16,793 nt of DNA. Source: JAFGKM01 sp964408175 (lineage in GTDB: Bacteria > Ratteibacteria > UBA8468 > B48-G9 > JAFGKM01). Under the pieces are notes generated by a model. That model saw only the letters and a list, made by a program, of their open reading frames with translations. It made no database searches and was not told the DNA's origin. Every line of letters starts with the position of its first letter. Position 1 is the stretch's first letter. Of this stretch, positions 1 to 6,636 are shown piece after piece. A program made the translations under genes and the position numbers. The DNA lies in NCBI GenBank assembly GCA_964408175.1, contig CAYOYL010000174.1:1-16793 (forward strand), given 5' to 3'.

Positions 1-90
1 ATAGGCCGGGCGCTCAGGTTTGACAAGGTCAGGATGGATGAATGGATAGAGGATAATTTCCTGAAAGTTGAGAAACTCGCAAATCCTTGA
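1..90 (+). CDS. C-terminal fragment of an excisionase/MerR-like helix-turn-helix protein (5' end outside window)
   Basis: The first 90 bases read as an open frame ending in TGA at 88-90 and give 29 residues. The segment GRALRFDKVRMDEWIED resembles the end of the HTH_17 (excisionase/AlpA) fold, where a 'GR..RF....v..Wi' strand and helix follow the recognition helix. Such proteins direct excision or switch on element genes. It lies 46 bases upstream of a tyrosine recombinase on the same strand, the usual xis-int order, which supports the call. The N-terminal part lies outside the window, so the family assignment rests on about 20 residues and the context. Confidence 0.55.
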   Translation: MGRALRFDKVRMDEWIEDNFLKVEKLANP

Positions 91-136
91 TATAGTTGAC
101 TTTATAGGGTGTTTGTAGTAGGGTTGGGGTCATAAT

Positions 137-1219
137 ATGGGCACATTTAAAAGAGGCAAAAAATGGTACATAGAGTACCGGTATAAGGGGAAACGGATAA
201 GAGAAACCGTCTCTGAAAGCAAAGCCGTTGCCGATGCTGCCCTTAGGAAACGGCTTACACAGATTGCCGAGGACAGGTTCCTTGATAGAAAAAAGGAAAA
301 GCTCATTAAACTGGAGGACTTTGCCAAACTGTATATGCAAAACTATTCCAGGCCCAATAAACTCTCCTTCTCCCGGGACCAGATATGTATAAATCATCTG
401 CTTGGCCATTTCAAAGGGCAATACCTGACTGAGATAAATGTTTTTGATGTTGAGGATTACAAGCGAATCCGGCTTAAAAAGGTAAAGCCACCAACGGTTA
501 ACCATGAGTTGAAATGCCTGAAAGCTATGTTGAACAAAGCGATGGAATGGGGTATTATAAACGAGTATCCGCTGTCCCGGATAAAGTTGCTTAAGACCGA
601 GAATAAAAGGCTTAGGTTTCTTGAACTGGAGGAGATAGAGCGGCTTGTATCTGCCTGTGAAGGTAATATTGCGGCTATTGTCACGTTAGCACTTCATACC
701 GGGATGAGAAGGGGGGAGATACTCTCTCTTAAATGGCGGGATGTGGACTTCAACCACAGGCTCATAACACTTTTACGGACCAAGAACGGGGAGAAGCGGG
801 AGATACATATGAACGACATAGTTTACGATACCCTGCTTGCACATCCCCGGAACAAGAGAAGCCAGTATGTATTCTCATACAAGAACGGAAAGCAGATACG
901 GGATATCCGGGGCTCTTTTGAGCAGGCATTAAAGAGGGCAGGGATAACGGACTTCAGGTTCCATGACCTGAGGCATACTTTTGCTTCTCACCTGGTGATG
1001 GCGGGTATAGATTTAACGACGGTCCAGGAGCTTATGGGACACAAGTCTTATCTGATGACACTTAGGTATGCGCACCTGTCTCCCAGGCATAAGAAGGCAG
1101 CGGTTGACCGTTACTGCGAATTGATGGATACATTTTGGACACATCGCCATAATTGCCCGAAAATTGAAAATATCCCGAACCCCGCAGATGCAAGCGGGGC
1201 AAGGGCTTTGACAGAATAG
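137..1219 (+). CDS. Tyrosine recombinase / phage-type integrase
   Basis: This 360-residue protein should cut and rejoin DNA at attachment sites to integrate or excise a mobile element. An N-terminal arm-binding segment (residues about 6-25, with KKWYIEYRYKGKR) is followed by a SAM-like core-binding domain (about 55-150) and the catalytic domain (about 160-325). The full catalytic set is visible: Arg191 in TGMRRGE, Lys216, His276-x-x-Arg279 in FHDLRHTFASH, His302 in MGHKS and nucleophile Tyr311 in LRYAHLS. The enzyme therefore looks active. About 45 residues follow the usual end and look like an extension into flanking sequence. Its TAG stop (1217-1219) shares its last base with the first base of tRNA-Leu. 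Upstream is an excisionase-like fragment. The ATG at 137 has a weak G-rich Shine-Dalgarno (AGGGTTGGGG, about 119-128). Confidence 0.95.
   Translation: MGTFKRGKKWYIEYRYKGKRIRETVSESKAVADAALRKRLTQIAEDRFLDRKKEKLIKLEDFAKLYMQNYSRPNKLSFSRDQICINHLLGHFKGQYLTEINVFDVEDYKRIRLKKVKPPTVNHELKCLKAMLNKAMEWGIINEYPLSRIKLLKTENKRLRFLELEEIERLVSACEGNIAAIVTLALHTGMRRGEILSLKWRDVDFNHRLITLLRTKNGEKREIHMNDIVYDTLLAHPRNKRSQYVFSYKNGKQIRDIRGSFEQALKRAGITDFRFHDLRHTFASHLVMAGIDLTTVQELMGHKSYLMTLRYAHLSPRHKKAAVDRYCELMDTFWTHRHNCPKIENIPNPADASGARALTE
1180..1199 (+). other. Perfect 6-bp hairpin at the end of the integrase gene, just before tRNA-Leu
   Basis: CCCCGC (1180-1185) and GCGGGG (1194-1199) pair around an 8-base loop, 19 bases before the tRNA 5' end and inside the integrase coding sequence. 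There is no T-run, so it is not an obvious terminator. It may matter for processing a joint integrase-tRNA transcript, or it may be part of the recombination site. The function is inferred. Confidence 0.4.
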
Positions 1220-1300
1220 CGAGGGTGGCGGAACTGGCAGACGCGCTGGACTTAGGATCCAGTGCCGCAAGGCATGGGGGTTCAACTCCCCCCCCTCGCA
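1219..1300 (+). tRNA. tRNA-Leu (anticodon UAG)
   Basis: A complete class II tRNA folds here. Acceptor GCGAGGG (1219-1225) pairs with CCCTCGC (1293-1299), with discriminator A1300. The anticodon stem is CTGGA/TCCAG with loop CTTAGGA, giving anticodon TAG, which reads CUA and CUN leucine codons. The long variable arm TGCC-GCAA-GGCA is the leucine class hallmark. The T arm is GGGGG-TTCAACT-CCCCC (1276-1292). The CCA end is not encoded, so a CCA-adding enzyme is required. G1219 is also the last base of the integrase stop codon. No promoter is visible between the two, so transcription may come through the integrase gene when the element is integrated. Confidence 0.97.
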
Positions 1301-1342
1301 TAGCAGTTTTCTTTGAAGGGGAGTTGAATAGAGCGAAGTCAG

Positions 1343-1367
1343 GGATTGCGAACTGGTGCAGCAATCC
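1343..1367. other. Intergenic hairpin downstream of tRNA-Leu
   Basis: GGATTGC (1343-1349) pairs perfectly with GCAATCC (1361-1367) around an 11-base loop. There is no T-run, so a Rho-independent terminator is unlikely. It lies 19 bases before the dispersed hairpin repeat at 1386-1421, so the two may belong to one composite intergenic element. Confidence 0.45.
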
Positions 1368-1385
1368 TAGCGAATGGCCGACCCA

Positions 1386-1421
1386 TTGCCGATGTGACGA
1401 GTAAGGAACATCGTTTGGCAA
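1386..1421. repeat. Dispersed hairpin repeat, copy A
   Basis: This 36-base unit recurs at 14787-14822 with about 80% identity. Both copies fold the same way: a 4-bp outer stem, a 6-bp inner stem, a 4-base bulge on the 3' side (TTTG here) and a 12-base loop. Here TTGC (1386-1389) pairs with GCAA (1418-1421), and CGATGT (1390-1395) with ACATCG (1408-1413). Two of the differences between the copies are paired changes that keep the stem, which argues for a conserved structure. It could be a REP-like element, a miniature transposable element or a small structured RNA. Confidence 0.7.
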
Positions 1422-1481
1422 GGGTGGCGAGATGTGAGACACCCCCGTATTGGGAGGCGAGGGCGCCAACTCCCCCCGCAT
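1419..1481 (+). pseudogene. Possible decayed tRNA-Leu fragment (attachment-site remnant)
   Basis: Two scraps resemble the intact tRNA-Leu at 1219-1300. At 1419-1430, CAAGGGTGGCGA resembles its 5' end (GCGAGGGTGGCGG). At 1467-1481, CAACTCCCCCC followed by GCAT resembles its T-loop and 3' end. A GCGAGGG identical to the 5' acceptor strand occurs at 1457-1463. The middle of the tRNA is absent. This is what a decayed attachment-site copy left by recombination beside the integrase could look like, but the matches are short and C-rich and could be chance. Confidence 0.3.
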
Positions 1482-1563
1482 TATATCCTTGAACTTGCAT
1501 GTCTTCAAAAGGATATGGGGAAAAAGACATCTCTCTTTGTCTGGAGTTTATATATTTCACCGT

Positions 1564-2373
1564 TTACTTCCCGGAGGTCTGGAATCTATGTGGCGGGAGA
1601 CCGGTGTGTTTTTTGAAAAACCGTGAAAAATAGTATTCACTGCTGAACTTCAGTTCGGAAGCGACCTCACACACGTTCATGTCGGACAGCAGAAGTTTTG
1701 AGGCTTTGTCCAGAATGAAACGGTTGAGAAAATTTTTCGGGGATATCCCCGTGTCCCGTTTAAATTTCCGGGTAAAAACCTCTCGTCTCATATTCATTGT
1801 GTCGGCGAGCATATTTACCGTTATTGATGCGTCACAATTGTCTTTTACAATGTCTATTATCTTTTTATACGTAATGTATTTTGAAGCCAGGCGTATTACA
1901 TCGTCGTTTACAAGTTCAAGTTTCGAGGCTGCAAAGTCAAATACAAAACTTTTCAACCGTGAGGCGTTTCTCAGGCTGTCTGTGTCATCATAGATAGCAA
2001 GTCCTTTCTCAAGTAAGGTAGGTTTATGCTCGTGTATTATACGGTGCAGGTCGGAAAAGACATCCGTACCGAACAGAATCTTCATGTTAAAATGGATTGA
2101 AAGGAATGATAAATTTTCGTCGAAAGAGACCTCACATTTGTGAAAACAAGGGATGAAAATGATACTACCGTGTTTCAGCAGAAACTTTTCTTTGGCATCT
2201 CTTACGAAGTTTTTGCTGTTTTTATTTCCGATTATCAAGATAAAACGGTTCGTCGGGTAAGCCTGCATTGACCCTCCGCAGGGATATTTCCCCTTTGCAA
2301 AATGAACTATGTTAAGTTCAAGATTGTTGGGCAATGATAAAAACTTGTTTCTTAAGGTTAAGGACATTTTCAC
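1564..2373 (-). CDS. AraC-family transcriptional regulator
   Basis: A 269-residue protein with the standard layout of an effector-binding N-terminal domain (about 1-150, cupin-like by family) and a C-terminal double helix-turn-helix (about 165-266). Visible AraC signatures are the first HTH around INMLADTMNMRREVFTRKFK-like residues and the second around VASELKFSSEYYFSRFFKKH, ending in the usual 'G.pP..fR' type tail (TGLPPHRFQ). It is transcribed away from the Gfo/Idh-SDR-glycyl radical operon across a 202-base gap, so it probably senses that pathway's substrate and controls both promoters. The frame opens at GTG (2373-2371), with AAAAGG located 5 bases upstream. An in-frame ATG two codons on (2367) is an alternative start. 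Confidence 0.93.
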   Translation of the reverse strand: MKMSLTLRNKFLSLPNNLELNIVHFAKGKYPCGGSMQAYPTNRFILIIGNKNSKNFVRDAKEKFLLKHGSIIFIPCFHKCEVSFDENLSFLSIHFNMKILFGTDVFSDLHRIIHEHKPTLLEKGLAIYDDTDSLRNASRLKSFVFDFAASKLELVNDDVIRLASKYITYKKIIDIVKDNCDASITVNMLADTMNMRREVFTRKFKRDTGISPKNFLNRFILDKASKLLLSDMNVCEVASELKFSSEYYFSRFFKKHTGLPPHRFQTSGK

Positions 2374-2413
2374 TCAGACCTTTTCTTCCCTGCTATTTTT
2401 TCACGCACCTGTT

Positions 2414-2442
2414 ACTTTAGCAGATTTCATCAGTTTTTTCAA
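2414..2442 (-). promoter_or_regulatory. Putative sigma70-type promoter of the AraC-family gene
   Basis: Read on the minus strand, TTGAAA (2442-2437) is followed after exactly 17 bases by TAAAGT (2419-2414). The start would fall near 2407, leaving a leader of about 34 bases before the GTG. The -35 box overlaps a tandem repeat (2432-2459) suited to autoregulation. Confidence 0.5.
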
Positions 2443-2459
2443 GAGAGTTTTTTGAGAAA
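2432..2459. repeat. Tandem 14-base direct repeat over the araC-type promoter (candidate operator)
   Basis: AGTTTTTT occurs at 2432-2439 and again at 2446-2453. Each copy is followed by a purine-rich stretch, giving two adjacent 14-base units. AraC proteins commonly bind direct repeats beside or over a -35 box, and this pair overlaps the minus-strand -35 element. The role is inferred. The T-richness makes a chance or bent-DNA explanation possible. Confidence 0.4.
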
Positions 2460-2495
2460 AGTCACAAAAGTATATTTTTTTGTTGTAATTGTGCA

Positions 2496-2524
2496 TTTAC
2501 ACTGGGTTTGAAAACCTGTAAAAT
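2496..2524 (+). promoter_or_regulatory. Putative sigma70-type promoter of the glycyl radical enzyme operon
   Basis: TTTACA (2496-2501) and TAAAAT (2519-2524) are separated by exactly 17 bases, each one mismatch from consensus. The start would fall near 2531, giving a leader of about 45 bases with Shine-Dalgarno AAAAGGGA (2563-2570) before the ATG at 2576. Position, spacing and the divergent AraC-type gene support it as the operon promoter. Confidence 0.6.
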
Positions 2525-2541
2525 CAGAGTAAAGTGTAAAA
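2496..2541. promoter_or_regulatory. Candidate operator cluster: spacer palindrome and TGTAAA repeats
   Basis: A 12-base dyad, GGTTTGAAAACC (2505-2516), sits in the spacer between the -35 and -10 boxes. Around it are an inverted pair TTTACAC (2496-2502)/GTGTAAA (2534-2540) and a direct pair TGTAAAA at 2517-2523 and 2535-2541, 18 bases apart. A regulator bound here would act directly on polymerase. The direct repeats suit an AraC-type protein, whereas a perfect dyad would suit a dimeric repressor. Which protein binds is inferred. Confidence 0.45.
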
Positions 2542-2575
2542 ACAGAAATTTGTTGAAATCACAAAAGGGACGGTT

Positions 2576-3580
2576 ATGAAAAGTGTAAAGTGGTTGTTGG
2601 TGGGAGCAGGAGATATTGCTTTCAGACGGGTTGGGGCTGCGTTGAAAACTGCAGAGCACTCTGATGTTGTGGCTATCTGCGACCTTAACGAGGCGCGTGC
2701 CAGAAACCTGGCGGAGAGACTGAATGTCAAAACTGTTTATACCGATTATGACAGGGCTCTGGAGCACAGTGGTGCGGATGCGGTTTATGTCGCAACACCT
2801 CAAAATACTCACATAGAACTGAGCAGCAAGGCATTGAATGCAGGTAAGCATCTGCTCTGTGAAAAACCTCTGGGACTCAATGGTTCGGAATGTATCAGGC
2901 TTTTGGAAATATCCCGGAAATCCAATATTGTTGCAAGTTGTTCAAATTACCGGCGTCTTTCAGAACAGTACAAACTGACCGAATCCATGTTGAAAAAGGG
3001 TGAGATAGGTAAATTTTTGGGAGGTTGGGGGATAGATTCCGAACCCTTTTTCAACCCTGGCAAATATCCTGTAAGAAAGGCACTGGGGATGAGTAGAATA
3101 AAGGAGCTGGGGTTTTATATGATAGACATCGTGCAGAATTTTTTTGGAATGCCTTCTGAGGTATTAACCCGGGCAAGTATTTTCAATAAGGATGTTATGA
3201 ATGACGTGGAAGAACTTGCTGTTGTCCTTTTGCAGTTTCCTGGAGGAGCAATATTTACCATCATTTTCAACAGCGGCTCGCCGGGTACCCGGAACGAGAT
3301 GGAATTTTTCGGTTCCATCGGTCGTATCTACTGGCAGGAATGGCCGCCGCATGGCAACGGTCCGGTTATCAAAATTACCGCTGAAGGGACTGAAAAGAGA
3401 GAGGTTCACACCGATGAGAATTTTCATCGTCCGATGATTGCAGATTTCGTTAAAGCGGTTATAGAAAACCGACAGCCTGTATGCACACTTGAAAGTGCGG
3501 TAAAAACCGAAATAATTACCGATGCTATTTTCCGTTCAATGGAAACGGGAAATTCGGAACCGGTGGTATGGAGGCGGTAA
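2576..3580 (+). CDS. Gfo/Idh/MocA-family NAD(P)-dependent oxidoreductase
   Basis: A 334-residue protein, normal length for the family, which oxidises or reduces hydroxyls of sugars, inositols and related carbons. The N-terminal Rossmann fold has GAGDIA at 10-15 and an acidic residue ending strand 2 (AICD, Asp36), which favours NAD over NADP. EKP at 96-98 carries the family's lysine. The usual 'GxHxxD' site is present as GFYMID (179-184): Asp184 is kept, but the position normally held by histidine is Tyr181, so its chemistry may be shifted. It is the first gene of the operon with the SDR and glycyl radical genes and probably converts the substrate upstream of the radical step. The start is fixed by AAAAGGGA six bases before the ATG. 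Confidence 0.93.
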   Translation: MKSVKWLLVGAGDIAFRRVGAALKTAEHSDVVAICDLNEARARNLAERLNVKTVYTDYDRALEHSGADAVYVATPQNTHIELSSKALNAGKHLLCEKPLGLNGSECIRLLEISRKSNIVASCSNYRRLSEQYKLTESMLKKGEIGKFLGGWGIDSEPFFNPGKYPVRKALGMSRIKELGFYMIDIVQNFFGMPSEVLTRASIFNKDVMNDVEELAVVLLQFPGGAIFTIIFNSGSPGTRNEMEFFGSIGRIYWQEWPPHGNGPVIKITAEGTEKREVHTDENFHRPMIADFVKAVIENRQPVCTLESAVKTEIITDAIFRSMETGNSEPVVWRR

Positions 3581-3581
3581 A

Positions 3582-4607
3582 ATGAAGGTCTTGATGATTG
3601 GCGGCACGGGGATTATAAGTTCTGATATTACCGCCCTCGCAGGAGAGAAAGAATCCGTTGACCTTTATCTGCTGAACAGGGGTATAAAGCCGCGTTTTTT
3701 CCCCGGCAGTGTAAAAACAATTCAGGCGGATATTCATGACAGGGAGGATGTAGAAAAGAAACTTAAGTCTATGAGTTTTGACGTTGTTGCAGATTTTATC
3801 TCGTTTGATGTTGAAGAATTGAAACATAAGATTGATATATTCCGGGGCAGGTGCGGACAGTATATATTTATTTCTTCAGTTGCGGTCTACCGCACGCCGC
3901 TTAATTTCCATGTCATCACCGAGGATAATACTGCTTTGGGGAATCCACAATGGCTGTACGGTTTAAACAAGACTTTGTGCGAAAGGCACCTTGCCGAAGA
4001 ATATGCCCGAAGCGGAATGCAGTATACCGTTGTTCGCCCCGCGTATACCTATAACAATATTCGTATTCTCCATCCGTATACCATCAGCCACTGGCTGAGC
4101 TGGACGATAGCACACCGTTTACTGGAGGGGAAACCTTACGTATTGCACGATGACGGCCAGCAGTTCTGTACCGCGATGCACGCTCTGGATTTTGCCGAGG
4201 CGTTTATCGGTCTCTGGGGTAATCCAGCGGCAAAAAACGAGTGCTTCCATATAACTTCCAGTGAATATCTTACGTGGAAACGCATAGCGGAACTTACTGC
4301 TGAAGCACTGGACACAAAGATAAAGTTCTGTTTAGTGCCGGCAGAAGAGCTGTGCCTTGAACTTGCAGGTGAGAGCAGGGATACTATAGAAAAACTTATG
4401 GCTGTTTCGCACCATGCCGTGTACGATAACTCTAAAATTCGACAGGCAGTGCCCGGATTTGACTGCAAGATAAATTTCAAGGAGGGTATTAAAAGAACCA
4501 TCCAGTTTTATCTTGACCATCCGGAATATCAGAAGATTGATGAAAGATGGGATGCAATCTTTGACCGGATAACGGAGAGGTTTTATGAGAAAAATGGAAA
4601 GGTTTGA
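3582..4607 (+). CDS. NAD-dependent epimerase/dehydratase (extended SDR)
   Basis: A 341-residue protein of the extended short-chain dehydrogenase superfamily. The nucleotide-binding motif is GGTGIIS (7-13, a variant of GGTGFIG), the catalytic pair is Tyr126-x-x-x-Lys130 (YGLNK), and Ser98/Ser99 in ISSVAVY is the expected serine. Arg33 after strand 2 (LLNRG) would favour NADP. Members act on nucleotide sugars or free polyols, and the substrate cannot be read from the sequence. The ATG at 3582 is one base after the preceding stop and has GGAGG seven bases upstream. The longer frame from 3522 lies inside the preceding gene and is rejected. The 3' end overlaps the glycyl radical gene by 23 bases, which suggests translational coupling. 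Confidence 0.9.
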   Translation: MKVLMIGGTGIISSDITALAGEKESVDLYLLNRGIKPRFFPGSVKTIQADIHDREDVEKKLKSMSFDVVADFISFDVEELKHKIDIFRGRCGQYIFISSVAVYRTPLNFHVITEDNTALGNPQWLYGLNKTLCERHLAEEYARSGMQYTVVRPAYTYNNIRILHPYTISHWLSWTIAHRLLEGKPYVLHDDGQQFCTAMHALDFAEAFIGLWGNPAAKNECFHITSSEYLTWKRIAELTAEALDTKIKFCLVPAEELCLELAGESRDTIEKLMAVSHHAVYDNSKIRQAVPGFDCKINFKEGIKRTIQFYLDHPEYQKIDERWDAIFDRITERFYEKNGKV

Positions 4608-6636
4608 CGCTGCGAGGAGCCGTCTGGAATCACAGTATGAGGATGCAAGATACGATGCAGATACGGGGTTGGATAAGAAGGGACTTGAGGCGGAGTTTCA
4701 AAAACACTGTATTGAAAATCCCGATGAACCCCACATACTTACCAAGGCGTTTCTGTTTCATCTCCTCTGTACAAAAGCCCGCATAGCCGTTGATTCCGAG
4801 GACTATTTCGTAGACAAACTGGAACATCACGACCTCCTGCGCAATCTCAGGTATAAGTGGTGGAGAACTGCAGAGGATAGAGAGTTCCGAGGTGCTTCCG
4901 GACTTTCCCCTAAGATAACGGCGCAACTTGATACAAGTCATACCTGTCCCGACTGGCTTAACCTGCTTAACTATGGGGCTGCCGGTTTGCGCGACAGAGC
5001 GGCATCCCGTTCTGACTATTTTCATAAAGCGGTTTTCATGGTTTACAGCGGGTTTGTTGCACTACTGGAACGTTTCAATGAGATTATACCAAGCCCATCT
5101 CTGCAATCTCTGATAAAAGGTCCGCCGCAGACCTTTCACGAAGCTCTGCAGTTAGCCTATCTTTACAACGAACTTCAGGAAATGGAAGGAGAGTCTGTAC
5201 GTTCCATGGGCAGGTTCGACCATCTGTACAATAGTTTTTACATTAACGATTTGAAGGCTAAACGGCTTAATCGTGAACAGGCGAAAGAGATACTCAAATA
5301 CTTCTGGATAAAATTCTACGCCAAGAGCAAGGGGAAGGGATACGGGAAACCTTTTACCTTCGGTCCTGAGGTCAACGAATTGTCTTACCTTTCTATTGAG
5401 ACGTACCGGGAAATGAATGCAGTGGACCCCAAGTTTCATATAAGACTTTCCGAAAATACTCCCAGGGACTTTTCCAAGGAGGTTGCAGGCAGTATAAAAT
5501 CAGGTTGCAACAACATTGTGATTGTGAACGACGAAAAGATAACTGGAATGCTGCGCAAAAACGGCAAGATGGCGAAGGATGCCCGGGATTATGTTCTCAT
5601 AGGGTGTTACGAGCCTGCCGTTATGGGAAAGGAACTTAACTGTTCGGGGGCATCCAGGCTGAATCTTGCGGGGGCGGTGGTGACAACACTTGCCCGCGGG
5701 CATTTTCTCTCGTTCGGACAGTTGATGAAGAGTTATCTCAAAACTCTTGATGAAGAATTTACGAGAACTGCCGACACGGTCAGAATATGGGAAAAATTGT
5801 GGCCTGAGATTAGTCCATCGCCGCTTCTTTCGGGAACGATGGATTCATGCATTGAAAAAGGTCTTGATGTTTCCGAGTCGGGTGCACAATACAATACTAC
5901 AGGCTGCTGCTGCGTGGGACTTGCTCATGCAGTGGATTCTCTTGCAGTGATTAGACATCTGGTATTTGACAAAAAATATTGTTCCCTTGCTGATATTAAA
6001 AAAGCCATGGCGAATAACTGGCAAGGTTTTGAAATGCTTCGTATGACAGCCCGCAGCAAACTTGTTCCGAAATGGGGGAATAATGACCAGCAGGTTGATA
6101 GTATAGCTGTCAAAATTACCGATTTTCTCGGGAAAAGGATTAATCATGAGCCGAATGCACGCGGTGGAGTTTTCCAGGCTGCGCTTTACTGCATTATTGA
6201 CGATGCAAAAAGTATTGGGAAAAAAACAGGTGCTTTGCCCGATGGACGTCTTAGCGGAGAACATCTCACTATGAATACGGGAGCAAGTCCCGGCATGGAG
6301 AGGAACGGAGTAACGTCCCTTATAAATTCGGTTACAAAAATAGACCTGTCATTATTCTCCAATGGAACGGTTCTGGACATCATGCTCCATCCCAGTTTTG
6401 TAGACGGTGCAAAAGGCAGTGAGACTATATATGCTATCGTTCGCAGTTTTTTTACACAGGGAGGTATAGCTATCCAATTCAATATCGTTGATGTGGAGAC
6501 ACTTCTCGACGCACAGGCACATCCAGAAAATTACATGGACCTTCAGGTCAGGGTGTGCGGGTGGAACGTTCGTTTTGTGGATTTGCTGCCCGAGGAACAG
6601 GAAATATTTATTACCAAGGCACGGGAGGGTATCTGA
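4585..6636 (+). CDS. Glycyl radical enzyme (PFL-like, probable eliminase: dehydratase or lyase)
   Basis: A 683-residue member of the pyruvate formate-lyase superfamily, shorter than the 760-850 usual for PFL, diol dehydratase and choline lyase. The thiyl-radical site is GCYEPA, with Cys341 and Glu343. A Cys-x-Glu pair is the hallmark of the eliminating enzymes (diol dehydratase, choline lyase), where Glu acts as base. PFL itself has Cys-Cys. The radical-bearing glycine is Gly659 in RVCGWN (656-661) followed by FVDL. The family norm is RV[S/A]GY, so Trp660 and Cys658 are unusual. A CCC triplet lies at 441-443. It is cytoplasmic, oxygen-sensitive and needs the activase encoded next. GGAGAGG (4574-4580) precedes the ATG, and it overlaps the upstream SDR by 23 bases. 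The substrate is unknown. The context suggests an oxidised sugar or cyclitol. Confidence 0.93.
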   Translation: MRKMERFDAARSRLESQYEDARYDADTGLDKKGLEAEFQKHCIENPDEPHILTKAFLFHLLCTKARIAVDSEDYFVDKLEHHDLLRNLRYKWWRTAEDREFRGASGLSPKITAQLDTSHTCPDWLNLLNYGAAGLRDRAASRSDYFHKAVFMVYSGFVALLERFNEIIPSPSLQSLIKGPPQTFHEALQLAYLYNELQEMEGESVRSMGRFDHLYNSFYINDLKAKRLNREQAKEILKYFWIKFYAKSKGKGYGKPFTFGPEVNELSYLSIETYREMNAVDPKFHIRLSENTPRDFSKEVAGSIKSGCNNIVIVNDEKITGMLRKNGKMAKDARDYVLIGCYEPAVMGKELNCSGASRLNLAGAVVTTLARGHFLSFGQLMKSYLKTLDEEFTRTADTVRIWEKLWPEISPSPLLSGTMDSCIEKGLDVSESGAQYNTTGCCCVGLAHAVDSLAVIRHLVFDKKYCSLADIKKAMANNWQGFEMLRMTARSKLVPKWGNNDQQVDSIAVKITDFLGKRINHEPNARGGVFQAALYCIIDDAKSIGKKTGALPDGRLSGEHLTMNTGASPGMERNGVTSLINSVTKIDLSLFSNGTVLDIMLHPSFVDGAKGSETIYAIVRSFFTQGGIAIQFNIVDVETLLDAQAHPENYMDLQVRVCGWNVRFVDLLPEEQEIFITKAREGI

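Noticed and set aside
1062..1508. A 148-residue minus-strand open frame across the tRNA-Leu gene
   Set aside because: It is antisense to the integrase end, the tRNA and the hairpins. Its GGGVEPPCLAALDPKSSASA-type sequence is the familiar artefact of translating the reverse strand of tRNA-Leu.
3522..3581. Longer N-terminus for the SDR gene starting at 3522
   Set aside because: It lies inside the Gfo/Idh coding sequence and adds 20 residues before the MKVLMIGGTG start. GGAGG seven bases before 3582 marks the real start.
6555..6635. Longer N-terminus for the activating enzyme starting at 6555
   Set aside because: It would overlap the glycyl radical motif region of the GRE. The TGATG junction with GGGAGGG upstream at 6636 is the better start and matches the family's N-terminus.
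4585..6636. Pyruvate formate-lyase (PflB)
   Set aside because: The adjacent-cysteine active site is absent, the protein is short, and the Cys-x-Glu pair plus the oxidoreductase neighbours indicate an eliminating enzyme.
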